In this document: positions 46,520 through 55,919 of the stretch, piece by piece
How the letters are laid out: each line of letters opens with the position of its first letter
Position numbering within the stretch: position 1 is the first letter of the stretch
Source: Microlunatus endophyticus
GTDB taxonomy: Bacteria; Actinomycetota; Actinomycetes; Propionibacteriales; Propionibacteriaceae
NCBI RefSeq assembly: GCF_014646195.1
Contig: NZ_BMMZ01000004.1
Span: 310,001-374,000, forward strand
Direction of reading: 5' to 3'
DNA: 64,000 nucleotides
Translations under genes and position numbers: made by a program
The notes under the pieces: generated by a model
What the model was told of the DNA's origin: nothing
The model's input: only the letters and a program-made list of their open reading frames with translations
The model's database searches: none

Positions 46520-47770
46520 ATGACAACTGCGTCCACCGAAGCCGAGGACCCCCAGGCCGATCCCTCGGGAGGCGTCGCGCGGCGTGGTGCCCTGCTGCCG
46601 CTGTGGGGCGTGGTTGTTGCGGCGGCCCTGGTCATCCTCTGCGCCGGCCTGCGCGAGGTCTCCAGCCTGATCGGGCCGGCCTTCCTGGTGCTGACCCTGG
46701 TGATCACCGTGCATCCACTGCGACGGGTGCTGGTCCGGCATCGGGTGCCCGGCTGGCTGGCCAGCCTGGTGGTGCTGCTGGTGATCTTCCTGATGATGTT
46801 GATGATCCTCGGCGCGGTCGCACTCTCGGTGACCGAGCTGGTGCAGGAGCTGCCGCGCTATGCCAAGGCGTTCGAAGGCATCTACAACTCGGGGCTCGGC
46901 ATTGCCAAGCGGTTCGGTATCGACACCAACGACTGGCGCAAGCTGCTGAGCCAGATCGACGTCGGACGGGTCACCTCGGCCGCCCAGGGTCTGCTGTCGG
47001 GGGTCAGTTCGGGCTTCTCATTGGGCGGCCTGATCGCGTTGACCGCGATCTTCTTCACCTTCGACGCAGCCAGTGCCAGTGCCCGGTTGCAGCGGATCCG
47101 CGACGAGCGGCCGCAGATCGCGGCGGCGCTGACCGATTTCAGCGACCGGATCCGCCAGTATTGGGTGGTCACCACGGTGTTCGGCCTGATCGTCGCCGCC
47201 GTCGACGTCGGCGCGCTGCTGATCATCGGCGTACCGCTGGCGGTGACCTGGGGCATCCTCGCGTTCGTCAGTAACTACATTCCCAACGTCGGCTTCATCA
47301 TCGGGTTGATCCCGCCGGCGCTGATCGCGCTGCTCGACGCCGGCCCGTGGCATGCGCTGGCCGTGGTGATCGCCTATGTGGTGATCAACTTCGTGATCCA
47401 GACCCTGATCCAGCCGCGGTTCGTCGGTGACGCCGCCGGCATCAGCGCCTCGGTCGCATTCATCTCGCTGATCTTCTGGTCCTCGATCCTGGGCGCCCTC
47501 GGTGCGCTGCTGGCCGTGCCCGCGACTTTGTTCGTCAAGTCGGTCCTGGTCGACCACTCCGCAGGCGCGGGCTGGTTCGGCGCCCTGATCAGTTCTTCGG
47601 CCGGCAAGCAGCCCGGACCGGACGAAGCGTCCGGGACGGAGCCCCCGGGCCCGGAGTCCTCAAGTTCCGAGCCCCCGAGCCCAGAGCCCCCGAGCCCAGA
47701 GACCCCGAGCCCAGAGACCCCGAGCCCAGAGACCCCCAGCCCGACTGAACCGACCCGTCGGACGGAGTGA
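46520..47770 (+). CDS. AI-2E family transporter with repetitive Pro-rich tail
   Basis: A 416-residue membrane protein of the AI-2E exporter superfamily (PF01594), with about eight helices (RGALLPLWGVVVAAALVILC ... VSNYIPNVGFIIGLIPPALI). The family exports small molecules or acts in Na+/H+ exchange. The last 45 residues form a cytoplasmic-type tail with five E-P/T-P-S-P units. The last codons overlap mtnP by 4 bp, so the two are translated together. Confidence 0.88.
   Translation: MTTASTEAEDPQADPSGGVARRGALLPLWGVVVAAALVILCAGLREVSSLIGPAFLVLTLVITVHPLRRVLVRHRVPGWLASLVVLLVIFLMMLMILGAVALSVTELVQELPRYAKAFEGIYNSGLGIAKRFGIDTNDWRKLLSQIDVGRVTSAAQGLLSGVSSGFSLGGLIALTAIFFTFDAASASARLQRIRDERPQIAAALTDFSDRIRQYWVVTTVFGLIVAAVDVGALLIIGVPLAVTWGILAFVSNYIPNVGFIIGLIPPALIALLDAGPWHALAVVIAYVVINFVIQTLIQPRFVGDAAGISASVAFISLIFWSSILGALGALLAVPATLFVKSVLVDHSAGAGWFGALISSSAGKQPGPDEASGTEPPGPESSSSEPPSPEPPSPETPSPETPSPETPSPTEPTRRTE
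47669..47743 (+). repeat. Five 15-bp units encoding EPPSP/ETPSP
   Basis: Units start at 47669, 47684, 47699, 47714 and 47729. The first two are GAGCCCCCGAGCCCA and later ones change one or two bases. The array is in frame with the AI-2E transporter C-terminus and is likely to vary in copy number by slippage. Confidence 0.9.
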
Positions 47771-48621
47771 TCGTGACAGCTGCGTCCACCCCGCCAGCCT
47801 CGACCCGGCCGGACATCGGCATCATCGGCGGAACCGGCTTCTACTCGTTCCTGTCCGATCCCGAGACCGTCGAGGTCGACACTCCGTTCGGCAGGCCGAG
47901 CGCGCCGATCTCGATCGGTGACGTCAACGGCCGCCCGGTCGCGTTCCTGCCGCGGCACGGTGTCCATCACCAATATCCGCCGCACAAGGTCAACTACCGG
48001 GCCAACCTCTGGGCGCTGCGGTCCGTGGGCGTACGGCAGGTGCTCGGCCCGTGCGCGGTCGGCTCGCTCAAACCCGAATTCGGGCCCGGCACCTTCGTCG
48101 TGCCCGACCAGGTGGTCGACCGCACCTGGGGCCGCGAGCACACCGTGTACGACGCCGAGGGCCCAGTCGTGCATGTCGGCTTCGCCGATCCCTATTGCCC
48201 GCGCGGCAGACAGGCTTTCCTATCGAGTTCGACCCACGAGACCGGCGATCTGGTCGACGGCGGGACCCTGGTGGTGATCAACGGCCCGCGCTTCTCCACC
48301 CGGGCGGAATCGCAGTGGCACGCGGCCGCCGGCTGGTCGGTGGTCGGGATGACCGGCGTCCCGGAGGCGTCGGTGGCCCGTGAGTTGGCGCTGTGCTACT
48401 CGACCGTCTGCCTGGTCACCGATCACGACGCCGGCATCGAGGGCGGTGAGGCGGTCTCGCATGCCGAGGTGCTTCGGCAGTTCGGCGCCAACATCGACCG
48501 GCTCAAGACTCTGCTGCTGGACGTGATCGCCGCATTGCCGGAACCGGAGAGCGACGATGCGGCGGTCTGCAGCTGCCGTCGCGGGCTCGACGGCATCGAG
48601 CTGCCGATCGCTCTTCCGTGA
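47767..48621 (+). CDS. mtnP: S-methyl-5'-thioadenosine phosphorylase family protein
   Basis: A 284-residue purine nucleoside phosphorylase-fold enzyme for methylthioadenosine (or methylthioinosine) salvage. It shows GIIGGTGFYSF, LPRHGVHHQYPPHKVNYRAN, VINGPRFSTRAES, VGMTGVPEASVARE and TDHDAG near the purine site. GTG 47767 overlaps the AI-2E gene; GTG 47773 is an alternative. No other methionine-salvage gene is nearby. MTA versus MTI preference is not decided here. Confidence 0.88.
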   Translation: MIVTAASTPPASTRPDIGIIGGTGFYSFLSDPETVEVDTPFGRPSAPISIGDVNGRPVAFLPRHGVHHQYPPHKVNYRANLWALRSVGVRQVLGPCAVGSLKPEFGPGTFVVPDQVVDRTWGREHTVYDAEGPVVHVGFADPYCPRGRQAFLSSSTHETGDLVDGGTLVVINGPRFSTRAESQWHAAAGWSVVGMTGVPEASVARELALCYSTVCLVTDHDAGIEGGEAVSHAEVLRQFGANIDRLKTLLLDVIAALPEPESDDAAVCSCRRGLDGIELPIALP

Positions 48622-48638
48622 CCACGTAACCTCGTCTG

Positions 48639-49856
48639 GTGCCTTCCACGCTGCCCGACGGCGAACCCGTCCCGTCCACCGGGCAACTCCCCGAGTCCGC
48701 TCTGGCCTCGGTTCCGGGCACGCCGCTGAGCATCTATCTGCACGTGCCGTTCTGTACGACCCGGTGCGGCTACTGCGATTTCAACACCTACACCGCCTCC
48801 GAGCTGGGCGATGCGCCCGGCGCCAGCCGGGTCGGCTATCCGGATGCCGTGATCGCAGAACTTGATCTTGCTCGACGGGTGTTGGGTGATCATGCTCCGA
48901 AGGTCGGCACCGTCTTCGTCGGTGGCGGCACGCCGACGCTGCTGCAGGCGGATGATCTTGGCCGGATGCTGGCCGGGATCCGTGACCGGTTCGGGTTGGC
49001 GCCCGATGCCGAGGTGACGACCGAGTCCAATCCGGAGTCGATCGACGAGGACGGGATGCGGCGACTTGTCGATCATGGATTCACCCGGATCTCATTCGGC
49101 ATGCAATCCGTCCGGCCACATGTGCTGCAGGTCCTCGACCGCGTACACACCCCAGGCCGGCCGCAGCAGGCGGTGGCCGAGGCCAAACGGGCCGGCTTCG
49201 CCCAGACGAGTCTCGATCTGATCTACGGGACGCCGGGGGAGAGCCTGGACGACTGGCGAGCCAGTCTCGAAGCTGCGATCGCCGCCGAACCCGATCATGT
49301 CAGCGCGTATTCGTTGATCGTCGAGCCGGGCACCCGGCTGGCTGCCCGGATCCGCCGCGGCGAGCTGCCGATGACCGACGACGATGACTTGGCAGACAAG
49401 TACGAGCTGGCCGAGGAGTTGTTGTCGTCCGCGGGCTATGTGAACTACGAGATCAGCAACTGGTCCACCGGCCGCGACACCCAGTGCCGGCACAACCTGG
49501 CCTACTGGCACGGCGACAACTGGTGGGGTGCCGGACCCGGCGCGCACAGCCATGTCGGCGACGTCCGCTGGTGGAATGTCAAGCACCCGGCCGCGTACGC
49601 CTCGCGAATCGATCAAGGAGTCTCGCCGGCGCACGCCCGGGAGATCCTGACCCAAGATCAACAACGGATCGAGCGGGTGCTGCTGGAACTGCGACTGGAT
49701 ACCGGCCTTGACCCTGCGGTGCTCACCGACCGGGAGCGATCCCGGGTGCCCGACCTGGAGGCCCGCGGGCTGGTCTCCGCCGACCATGATCAACTGATCC
49801 TCACTTCGGCCGGCCGGCTGCTGGCCGACGGCGTCGTACGCGACCTGCTCGACTGA
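48639..49856 (+). CDS. hemW: Heme chaperone HemW (radical SAM)
   Basis: A 405-residue radical SAM protein, formerly called coproporphyrinogen oxidase-like HemN. The cluster motif is FCTTRCGYCDFNTY; VFVGGGTPTLL and ISFGMQSV are family marks, and the C-terminal HemN_C domain is present. HemW inserts heme into respiratory enzymes. It is part of the conserved lepA-hemW-hrcA-dnaJ block. GTG 48639 lies 17 bp after mtnP. Confidence 0.92.
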   Translation: MPSTLPDGEPVPSTGQLPESALASVPGTPLSIYLHVPFCTTRCGYCDFNTYTASELGDAPGASRVGYPDAVIAELDLARRVLGDHAPKVGTVFVGGGTPTLLQADDLGRMLAGIRDRFGLAPDAEVTTESNPESIDEDGMRRLVDHGFTRISFGMQSVRPHVLQVLDRVHTPGRPQQAVAEAKRAGFAQTSLDLIYGTPGESLDDWRASLEAAIAAEPDHVSAYSLIVEPGTRLAARIRRGELPMTDDDDLADKYELAEELLSSAGYVNYEISNWSTGRDTQCRHNLAYWHGDNWWGAGPGAHSHVGDVRWWNVKHPAAYASRIDQGVSPAHAREILTQDQQRIERVLLELRLDTGLDPAVLTDRERSRVPDLEARGLVSADHDQLILTSAGRLLADGVVRDLLD

Positions 49857-49904
49857 TCCTGCGGTCTTCCCACCGACCCCGGCCGGCGGATGATGGAGGG
49901 AGGG

Positions 49905-50173
49905 AGGGATGGGTCAGCGTGCATGGTGAGCGCTCGGTCAAGCGCCTGGTCGGCGATCGACTGCGGGACGAGCGTCTGACTCAACCAATCGCTGGTCCGG
50001 ACTCTGTCGTCCAAGGATCGCGAGCAGTACAGGAATTCCAGCTCAGTCACAGGGCAGATTGCGATCGGTCCGCGTTGTACGGCCCGGTCCCATCGCGCAC
50101 TCTCTCCTCGGAGAAGTCGCACAGGTGCGCTGGTGTCGATGAGGTACGACGCTGGGCTCACCGGCGGTATCAA
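49905..50173 (-). pseudogene. 3'-truncated VapC (PIN) toxin remnant
   Basis: The frame starts MIPPVSPASYLIDTSAPVRL, with the first PIN Asp (LIDTS) and the Glu in PVTELEFLYCSRS. Similarity ends near ALDRALTMHAD, before the last acidic residues. The remaining codons are low-complexity read-through towards hemW. No antitoxin gene precedes it; it lies 19 bp after DUF3097. A solitary, inactive relic. Nothing else is seen in 49857-50192. Confidence 0.7.
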
Positions 50174-50192
50174 CTCTTCCGGAAGGTGTATC

Positions 50193-51059
50193 TCAGTCCT
50201 CGGTCACGTGGTCCTGGGTGACGAAGTCGATCAAGAGCTCCACCTGGGTCAGCAGCTCGCGCTCCAGATCGGACCAGCCGTTGACCTTGGCCAGGATCTT
50301 CTGCCAGGCCGCAGCGATGTCGGCCTGCTTGTCGTGCGGCCACCCGAGCGCATCGCAGATGCCTGTCTTCCACTCGATCGAGCGGGGGATCTGCGGCCAC
50401 GCGTCGAGTCCGACCCGCTCCGGCTTCACGGCTTGCCAGATGTCGATGTAGGGATGCCCGGTGACCAGCACGTATTCCCCGGCCTTGCCGGCGAGCACCT
50501 CGTCGACGATCCGCGACTCCTTGCTGCCGGGCACCAGATGATCGACGAGGACACCGAGCCGGCGTCCTTGGGTGGGGGCGAATTCCTCGACGATCGCCGG
50601 CAGGTCGTCGACACCGCCGAGATACTCCACGACGACGCCCTCGTGCCGGAGATCGTCGCCCCAGACCTTCTCGACCAGTTCTGCGTCGTGCCGGCCCTCG
50701 ACGTAGATCCGACTCGGCAGCGCGGTCCTCGCCCGCCCGATCGGCGCTGCGATCGAGCCCGAGGCCGTACGTCCCACACCGCTCTCCATCGATCCGGGCT
50801 TCTGCGGTCCGCGGGGCGGCAGCTTCAGCGCCACCGGTCGGCCCTCGACCAGGAATCCCGGGCCGATCGGGAAGCTGCGACGTTTGCGACTACGGTCCTC
50901 CAGGACGACCAGGCCGTTCTCCCAGCGCACGACGGCTCCGGTGTATCCGGTCGCGGCATCTTCGATCACCGCGCCGACCTCGAGGACCCAGTCCTCGCTC
51001 TGGGTGATGTGCGCCTGCCGCCAGCCCGAGGCCAGCACGTCTCCGGAGTAGCGATTCAC
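50193..51059 (-). CDS. DUF3097 family protein
   Basis: About 288 residues of the actinobacterial DUF3097 family, whose function is unknown. Recognisable parts are NRYSGDVLASGW, GAVVRWENGLVVLEDR, PSRIYVEGRHDAELVEKVWG and YVLVTGHPYIDIWQAVKP (a Toprim-like core). It is commonly found beside hemW in actinobacteria, as here. GTG 51059 (VNRYSGD) matches the usual N-terminus; an ATG at 51089 would add ten residues. Confidence 0.88.
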   Translation of the reverse strand: MNRYSGDVLASGWRQAHITQSEDWVLEVGAVIEDAATGYTGAVVRWENGLVVLEDRSRKRRSFPIGPGFLVEGRPVALKLPPRGPQKPGSMESGVGRTASGSIAAPIGRARTALPSRIYVEGRHDAELVEKVWGDDLRHEGVVVEYLGGVDDLPAIVEEFAPTQGRRLGVLVDHLVPGSKESRIVDEVLAGKAGEYVLVTGHPYIDIWQAVKPERVGLDAWPQIPRSIEWKTGICDALGWPHDKQADIAAAWQKILAKVNGWSDLERELLTQVELLIDFVTQDHVTED

Positions 51060-51265
51060 ACCCGTCACTCTAGTTACATCCTTCTGCATCCGACGTCATG
51101 TCCGGTCGCGTTGACCCGCACGTCATGGATCTGAGCTGACCGCCCCTGACCGCCCGTGCGCCCTTGACCGACTTTGACCGGATTTGCGGATCTCGCCGGC
51201 ACGGGGAGCCACCGTGGTCGTGGCGAACGCCACCGATCCGCACCCGAACAACCGGAGGAACTTCC

Positions 51266-51619
51266 ATGAAAACGAGTCTCCTGCTCTCGACCGTCGGCGT
51301 GGCCGCGGCCGCAAGCCTGACGGCGCTCGCACCGGCAGCACAGGCGGCCGGTATCGATGCCCGGCCGACCGCGGCCCAGACCTCGGCGGTCGCGGCCAAA
51401 GCGGCGAAGGCTGACTGCGTCATCTTCAACGAGACCCGGAAGGTATTCACGGCGTCTTGTCGGCGATCCGCGCCGGGCACGTACTATCGCTCGATCATCC
51501 ACTGCGCCAACGGCTGGCACGTCGGTCCGTGGCGCAAGGAGACCGCGGCGCTCAAGAACCGGTCTACCGCCAAGTGCGCTGGGCACACAGCGACCGACTG
51601 GGGTTTCCAGTTCACGTGA
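51266..51619 (+). CDS. Small secreted four-cysteine protein
   Basis: A 117-residue exported protein. A Sec signal peptide (MKTSLLLSTVGVAAAASLTA) has a likely cleavage site after AQA/AG near residue 28. The mature part has an Ala-rich linker to about residue 48, then a compact domain with C51, C65, C80 and C104, enough for two disulfides. The aromatic/basic surface (TYYRSIIHCANGWHVGPWRK) could bind a ligand or wall polymer. A near-perfect GGAGGAA ribosome binding site suggests strong expression. I do not recognise the family. Confidence 0.78.
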   Translation: MKTSLLLSTVGVAAAASLTALAPAAQAAGIDARPTAAQTSAVAAKAAKADCVIFNETRKVFTASCRRSAPGTYYRSIIHCANGWHVGPWRKETAALKNRSTAKCAGHTATDWGFQFT

Positions 51620-51711
51620 TGCGCTGAGCCGTGCCGGGTGCACGCTGACCTCGGCGGCGCCATTTCGTCGTACTGCTGAGAGCAGACGACCAACGGCGAA
51701 GGGACCCGGCG

Positions 51712-52155
51712 ATGACAGCCACCCAAGGCGAAACCGACGAGACGGCGATCCGTCGTCAGCTGACCAAGATCATCCATCTGTTGGCCGTCAAGGATCTGCA
51801 GGAACTGGGCGAGGTGTACGCGTCCGACGTCGTGTCGTTCGACGTCGAACCGCCGCTGCAGCACGTCGGCCGGGACGCGAAGCTGGCGAACTGGCAGCGG
51901 GTCTTCGCGGTTTTCGAGTCCGTGGACTATGAAGTCAGAGACCTGACACTTGTGGTCGCCGGCACGGTCGCGTACGGGCACGGCTTCGGGCGGATCTCCG
52001 GAAAACTCAAGAACGGAACGGAAGTCAGCGGCATGTGGGTCCGCGCGACCTTCTGCTTCACCAAGATCGGCAACGCCTGGCTGATCACCCACGACCACGC
52101 GTCGGTGCCGTTCGACATCGGCACGGGCCGGGGAGTGACCGACCTCGAGCCCTGA
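51712..52155 (+). CDS. SnoaL/NTF2-like domain protein
   Basis: A 147-residue single-domain NTF2-like protein (IRRQLTKIIHLLAVKDLQEL, YASDVVSFDVEPPLQHVGRD, GTEVSGMWVRATFCFTKIGN, ITHDHASVPFDIGTG). This fold serves as isomerase, hydrolase or ligand pocket; no catalytic call is possible. ATG 51712 follows GAAGGGA. It is a stand-alone gene, convergent with the MBL hydrolase. Confidence 0.82.
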   Translation: MTATQGETDETAIRRQLTKIIHLLAVKDLQELGEVYASDVVSFDVEPPLQHVGRDAKLANWQRVFAVFESVDYEVRDLTLVVAGTVAYGHGFGRISGKLKNGTEVSGMWVRATFCFTKIGNAWLITHDHASVPFDIGTGRGVTDLEP

Positions 52156-52167
52156 GTTGTCGACAGC

Positions 52168-53049
52168 TCAGGCCAGCGGAAGGGTCGGCCGGTCCCCGGC
52201 ACCGGGCTGCCGCTCCGCGGCCTCCCGGAGCTCGGCGTACGCCGCCCCGACCACGCGGGCGATGTGCTCGGCTGGGAACGGCCAGTCACCCCGTTGCAGC
52301 GCCTCGGCCTCGGGCACACCTTCGGCGAACAGCCGGCCGAACTCCATCCGTACCGCATCGACCGCATCACGCTGCTCGCGGACGAAGTCGCGGTCAACCG
52401 GGTCGCCGTGTCCGGGCACGATGATCGTCCCGGGACGGGCCAGGTTGTAGAGCCGGTCCAAGGTCCAGGACCACTCGTCGACCGAGGAGTCCGGCCCGAA
52501 ATACGGCGCACCGGCGGATTCGATCAGGTCGCCGGCGAAGATCACCCCGGCGAAACCTTCCGTACCCGGATCGGTGACGGTGGCGATCAGATCGCCGCGA
52601 GTGTGCCCGATGCCGATATGGACGATCTCCACCACCCGGCTGCCGCCCAGCTCCTCGACATCGGCCTGGGCGATCAACGTCTCCGGGACCGCCAGGGTGC
52701 CGGCATCGAAGCCCAGGTCGCGGGCCTGTTCGGCGACTCCCGGATCCCGGAGGGTCTGCTCCAGCGACTCGTGTCCGATCGTCCGGACATCCCGGATGCC
52801 GGCCAGTCCGAAGGCATGGTCGAAGTGGTCGTGGGTGATCACCGCGGCGGTCACCGGCTTGTCGGTCACCTGGCCGGCCGCCGCCCGCAGCGCGGCGCCC
52901 TGCTCGGGGCTCGAGCCGGTGTCCACCAGCAGCGCCGCATCGGGGCCGACGACCAGCCCGATGTTCACCGCAGCGGGTTGTGCGACCAACCGGTGGACGC
53001 CGTCGGCGACCTGTTGCCAGGCGCCGATCGCCCACTGTCTTTCACCCAT
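52168..53049 (-). CDS. MBL-fold metallo-hydrolase
   Basis: A 293-residue metallo-beta-lactamase-fold protein. The zinc motif is [11 protein letters not shown]; further ligands are in [16 protein letters not shown] and VPGHGDP. There is no signal peptide. The substrate is unknown; the class includes glyoxalase II-like and lactonase enzymes. It is divergent from hrcA, and the CIRCE element lies 11 bp from its start, so HrcA and heat may also affect this gene. Confidence 0.87.
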   Translation of the reverse strand: MGERQWAIGAWQQVADGVHRLVAQPAAVNIGLVVGPDAALLVDTGSSPEQGAALRAAAGQVTDKPVTAAVITHDHFDHAFGLAGIRDVRTIGHESLEQTLRDPGVAEQARDLGFDAGTLAVPETLIAQADVEELGGSRVVEIVHIGIGHTRGDLIATVTDPGTEGFAGVIFAGDLIESAGAPYFGPDSSVDEWSWTLDRLYNLARPGTIIVPGHGDPVDRDFVREQRDAVDAVRMEFGRLFAEGVPEAEALQRGDWPFPAEHIARVVGAAYAELREAAERQPGAGDRPTLPLA

Positions 53050-53059
53050 ACCGCTAGAC

Positions 53060-53084
53060 TGGCACTCACGACCAGAGAGTGCCA
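53060..53084. promoter_or_regulatory. CIRCE operator (HrcA binding site)
   Basis: TGGCACTC-N9-GAGTGCCA is a perfect inverted repeat matching CIRCE (core GCACTC-N9-GAGTGC). It lies 16 bp before the hrcA ATG and 11 bp from the divergent MBL gene start. It indicates autoregulation of hrcA-dnaJ and possibly heat control of the MBL gene. Confidence 0.93.
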
Positions 53085-53100
53085 ATCTGAGGAGGATCGG

Positions 53101-54153
53101 ATGCTTGACGACCGCAAGCTGGATGTTCTCCGGGCGATCGTCACCGATTATGTCTCCAGTCAGGAACCGGTCGGTTCCCGCGCTCTGGTCGAGCGCCACG
53201 ATCTCGGCGTCTCGCCGGCCACCGTCCGCAACGACATGGCCGTGCTCGAGGAAGAGGGCTACATCACGCAGCCGCACACCAGTGCCGGGCGGATCCCGAC
53301 CGACAAGGGCTACCGGCTGTTCGTCGACCGGCTCGGCTCGGTCAAACCGCTGTCGGTGGCCGAGCGGCGGGCGATCCAGACCTTCTTGTCCGGGGCGATG
53401 GACCTCGATGACGTCCTCAGCCGGACGGTGCGGCTGCTGGCCCAGGTCACCCAGCAGGTGGCGATCGTGCAGTATCCGACCCTGTCGCACGCGACCGTGC
53501 GGCACGTCGAGATCGTGTCGCTGTCCACCCAGCGGCTGATGCTGGTGCTGATCAGTTCGACCGGGCGCGTCGAGCAGCGGCTGCTCGAGGTCGCCCAGGT
53601 CGACGAGGAGGAGATCGGCTCGCTCCGCGCCCTGCTCAACGAGGCCGTCGTCGGGCAGACGACCGGCGAGGCCGTACGCACTCTCAGTGGCCTGGTCGCC
53701 GACGCGACGATGATCGACATCGTCCAGAGCCCGGCCGCGCGGGCGATCGCGGCCAGCACGACGGCCCGGCTGGCTGCCGCGACCCTGCTGGAGATGCTCG
53801 GCAGCGACCGCAGCAGCCGGGTGGTGGTCGGCGGCGTGCAGAATCTCGGCCGCTTCTCCGACGAGTTCGAGACCACCGTCAAGCCGGTGCTCGAGGCGCT
53901 GGAGGAGCAGGTGGTGCTGCTCAAGCTGCTCGGCGAGGTTTCGGCTCCCGATGTGGTGACCGTACGGATCGGGCAGGAGAATCCGTACGAGCAGCTCCAA
54001 TCGACCTCCGTGGTGTCGACCGGCTACGGCAGTCCCGCCGATGCCTGGGCGACTCTGGGTATTGTCGGTCCGACCCGGATGGACTATCCGTCGACGATGG
54101 CGTCGGTACGGGCCGTTGCACGCTACGTCAGCCGATTCCTGACGCAGGGTTGA
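53101..54153 (+). CDS. hrcA: Heat-inducible transcription repressor HrcA
   Basis: A 350-residue repressor. The winged helix is [20 protein letters not shown] ... [20 protein letters not shown], followed by a GAF-like dimerisation domain and an insertion domain. It binds CIRCE and is stabilised by GroEL. A very good ribosome binding site (GAGGAGG) precedes ATG 53101. It is upstream of dnaJ. Confidence 0.95.
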   Translation: MLDDRKLDVLRAIVTDYVSSQEPVGSRALVERHDLGVSPATVRNDMAVLEEEGYITQPHTSAGRIPTDKGYRLFVDRLGSVKPLSVAERRAIQTFLSGAMDLDDVLSRTVRLLAQVTQQVAIVQYPTLSHATVRHVEIVSLSTQRLMLVLISSTGRVEQRLLEVAQVDEEEIGSLRALLNEAVVGQTTGEAVRTLSGLVADATMIDIVQSPAARAIAASTTARLAAATLLEMLGSDRSSRVVVGGVQNLGRFSDEFETTVKPVLEALEEQVVLLKLLGEVSAPDVVTVRIGQENPYEQLQSTSVVSTGYGSPADAWATLGIVGPTRMDYPSTMASVRAVARYVSRFLTQG

Positions 54154-54244
54154 CCCTGCAGGACCCAACAGCTCCACCCCGCTCCACCCACGACCGCCGC
54201 ATCCGAAGATCGCCTGATTGAAGACAAGGTACGAACACCCGCTC

Positions 54245-55426
54245 ATGAGCTCTGATTACTACGAGATTCTCGGCGTCTCCCGCGATGCCGGTCCGGACGA
54301 GATCAAGAAGGCGTACCGGCGGAAGGCGCGCGAGATGCACCCGGACGTCTCCGACGATCCCGACGCCGCCGCCAAGTTCAAGGACGTCAACAACGCCTAC
54401 GAGGTGCTGTCCGACCCGCAGAAACGCGACATGTACGACCGCGGCGGGGACCCGTACGGCAACGGGGGTATGGGCGGCAACGGCGGCTTCGGTGGTTTCG
54501 GCGGTGGAGCGACGGGCGGCTTCGATTTCACCAATCTGGTGGACGCGATGTTCGGCCAGCAGAGCTCCCGCGGTCCGCGGCCGCGGACCCGGCGTGGCCA
54601 GGACGCCCTGGTCCGGATGGGACTGGAGCTCGCCGAAGCGGCGTTCGGCGTCACCAAGCCGATCAGCGTGGACACGGCCGTCGTCTGCCCGCGGTGCAAC
54701 GGCTCGGGCTCGGAGGACGGCTCCAAGCCGGTCACCTGCAACACCTGTCGCGGCGCCGGCGAGGTGACCCACATCCAGCGGTCCTTCATCGGCGACATCA
54801 GGACGACCCAGGCCTGCCCGACCTGCAACGGCTACGGCTCGGTGCTGCCGAATCCGTGCGTCGAATGCTCCGGCGACGGCCGGGTGCGCTCCACCCGGAC
54901 CATCACGGTCAAGGTTCCGGCCGGCGTGTCCACCGGCAACCGCATCCACCTGGCCAACCACGGCGAGGTCGGGCCGGGCGGAGGTCCGGCCGGTGACCTC
55001 TACGTCGAGCTCAACGTGGCACCGCACGAGGTGTTCAAGCGCGATGGCGACAACCTGGAGATGGTGGTCAAGCTGCCGATGACCGCTGCGGCACTGGGCA
55101 CCGAGCTGGACATCCCGACGCTCGAGGCGGACCTGCCGGACGCCGACGCGGAGTCCAAGACCGTCACCCTGGACGTTCCCGCGGGAACGCAGTCGGGCAC
55201 CCGGATCGCCATCGACGGTGCCGGGGTGCCCAAGCTGCGGTCGGGCGGTCGCGGCCAGCTCGGCGTCACGCTGCTGGTGCAGACCCCGACCCGGCTCGAC
55301 GACCGGCAACGTGAGCTGCTGCGGCAGTTGGCCGAGGTGCGGGAGGAGACCCGGCCGGAGGGCACCGTCCAGAAGCACGGCCGGGGAGTCTTCGGCCGGC
55401 TGCGGGACGCCTTCGCCAACCAGTGA
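54245..55426 (+). CDS. dnaJ: Chaperone protein DnaJ
   Basis: A 393-residue class A J-protein, co-chaperone of DnaK. The J domain contains H32-P-D34, a Gly/Phe-rich linker follows, and four zinc-finger repeats ([32 protein letters not shown]) precede the C-terminal substrate domains. ATG 54245 ([10 protein letters not shown]) is the family start, 92 bp after hrcA. In many actinobacteria the rRNA methyltransferase rsmE follows; here a broken GNAT gene follows instead. Confidence 0.95.
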   Translation: MSSDYYEILGVSRDAGPDEIKKAYRRKAREMHPDVSDDPDAAAKFKDVNNAYEVLSDPQKRDMYDRGGDPYGNGGMGGNGGFGGFGGGATGGFDFTNLVDAMFGQQSSRGPRPRTRRGQDALVRMGLELAEAAFGVTKPISVDTAVVCPRCNGSGSEDGSKPVTCNTCRGAGEVTHIQRSFIGDIRTTQACPTCNGYGSVLPNPCVECSGDGRVRSTRTITVKVPAGVSTGNRIHLANHGEVGPGGGPAGDLYVELNVAPHEVFKRDGDNLEMVVKLPMTAAALGTELDIPTLEADLPDADAESKTVTLDVPAGTQSGTRIAIDGAGVPKLRSGGRGQLGVTLLVQTPTRLDDRQRELLRQLAEVREETRPEGTVQKHGRGVFGRLRDAFANQ

Positions 55427-55451
55427 TCGCTCACGAAAGCGTCCACCATCG

Positions 55452-55861
55452 ATGCACATCCGCGACTGCACACAGTCCGACCTCCCCGCGCTGATCGAGC
55501 TCACGACCGCGACCTTCCGGCCGCTGTTCATCGGGCCGAGGTCCCGTCGCTGTTCGCACCGGAGAAGGACCGGTTCATCACGCTGGCGGAGGAGGGCAGC
55601 GAACTGCTCGGCTACGTGGGCTGGAACATCACGGCCCAGACCTCGGGCAGGCTCGAGATGGTCGCCGTTCACCCCGATGCTCGTCGCCGGGGCGTCGCGC
55701 GGGCACTCTGCCAGTCGGTGATCGCGCGACTGAAGGAGCGAGGCGTGGTCGTCGTGCACATCGGAACCGGTGGCGACACGTTCCACGCGCCGGCCCGCGT
55801 ACTCTACGAGTCGCTGGGATTCATCGGTCATCCCACTGTCGACTACGCTCGAGCGCTCTAG
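55452..55861 (+). pseudogene. Frameshifted GNAT acetyltransferase
   Basis: The start MHIRDCTQSDLPALIELTTA is a GNAT N-terminus in one frame. After FRPLF (near 55540) the frame changes and about 20 residues usual for this group are missing. The rest, EVPSLFAPEKDRFITLAEEG through ARRRGVARALCQSVIA and YESLGFIGHP, follows in another frame to 55861 and includes the acetyl-CoA site. Deletion plus frameshift makes it inactive unless the C-terminal part is translated alone from an internal start. Confidence 0.72.
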
Positions 55862-55919
55862 CCGGCGGGTGGGTACTGTCGCTGGTGAAGCGGCAGGTGA
55901 CTGGGAGCGTGAGCGGCGA

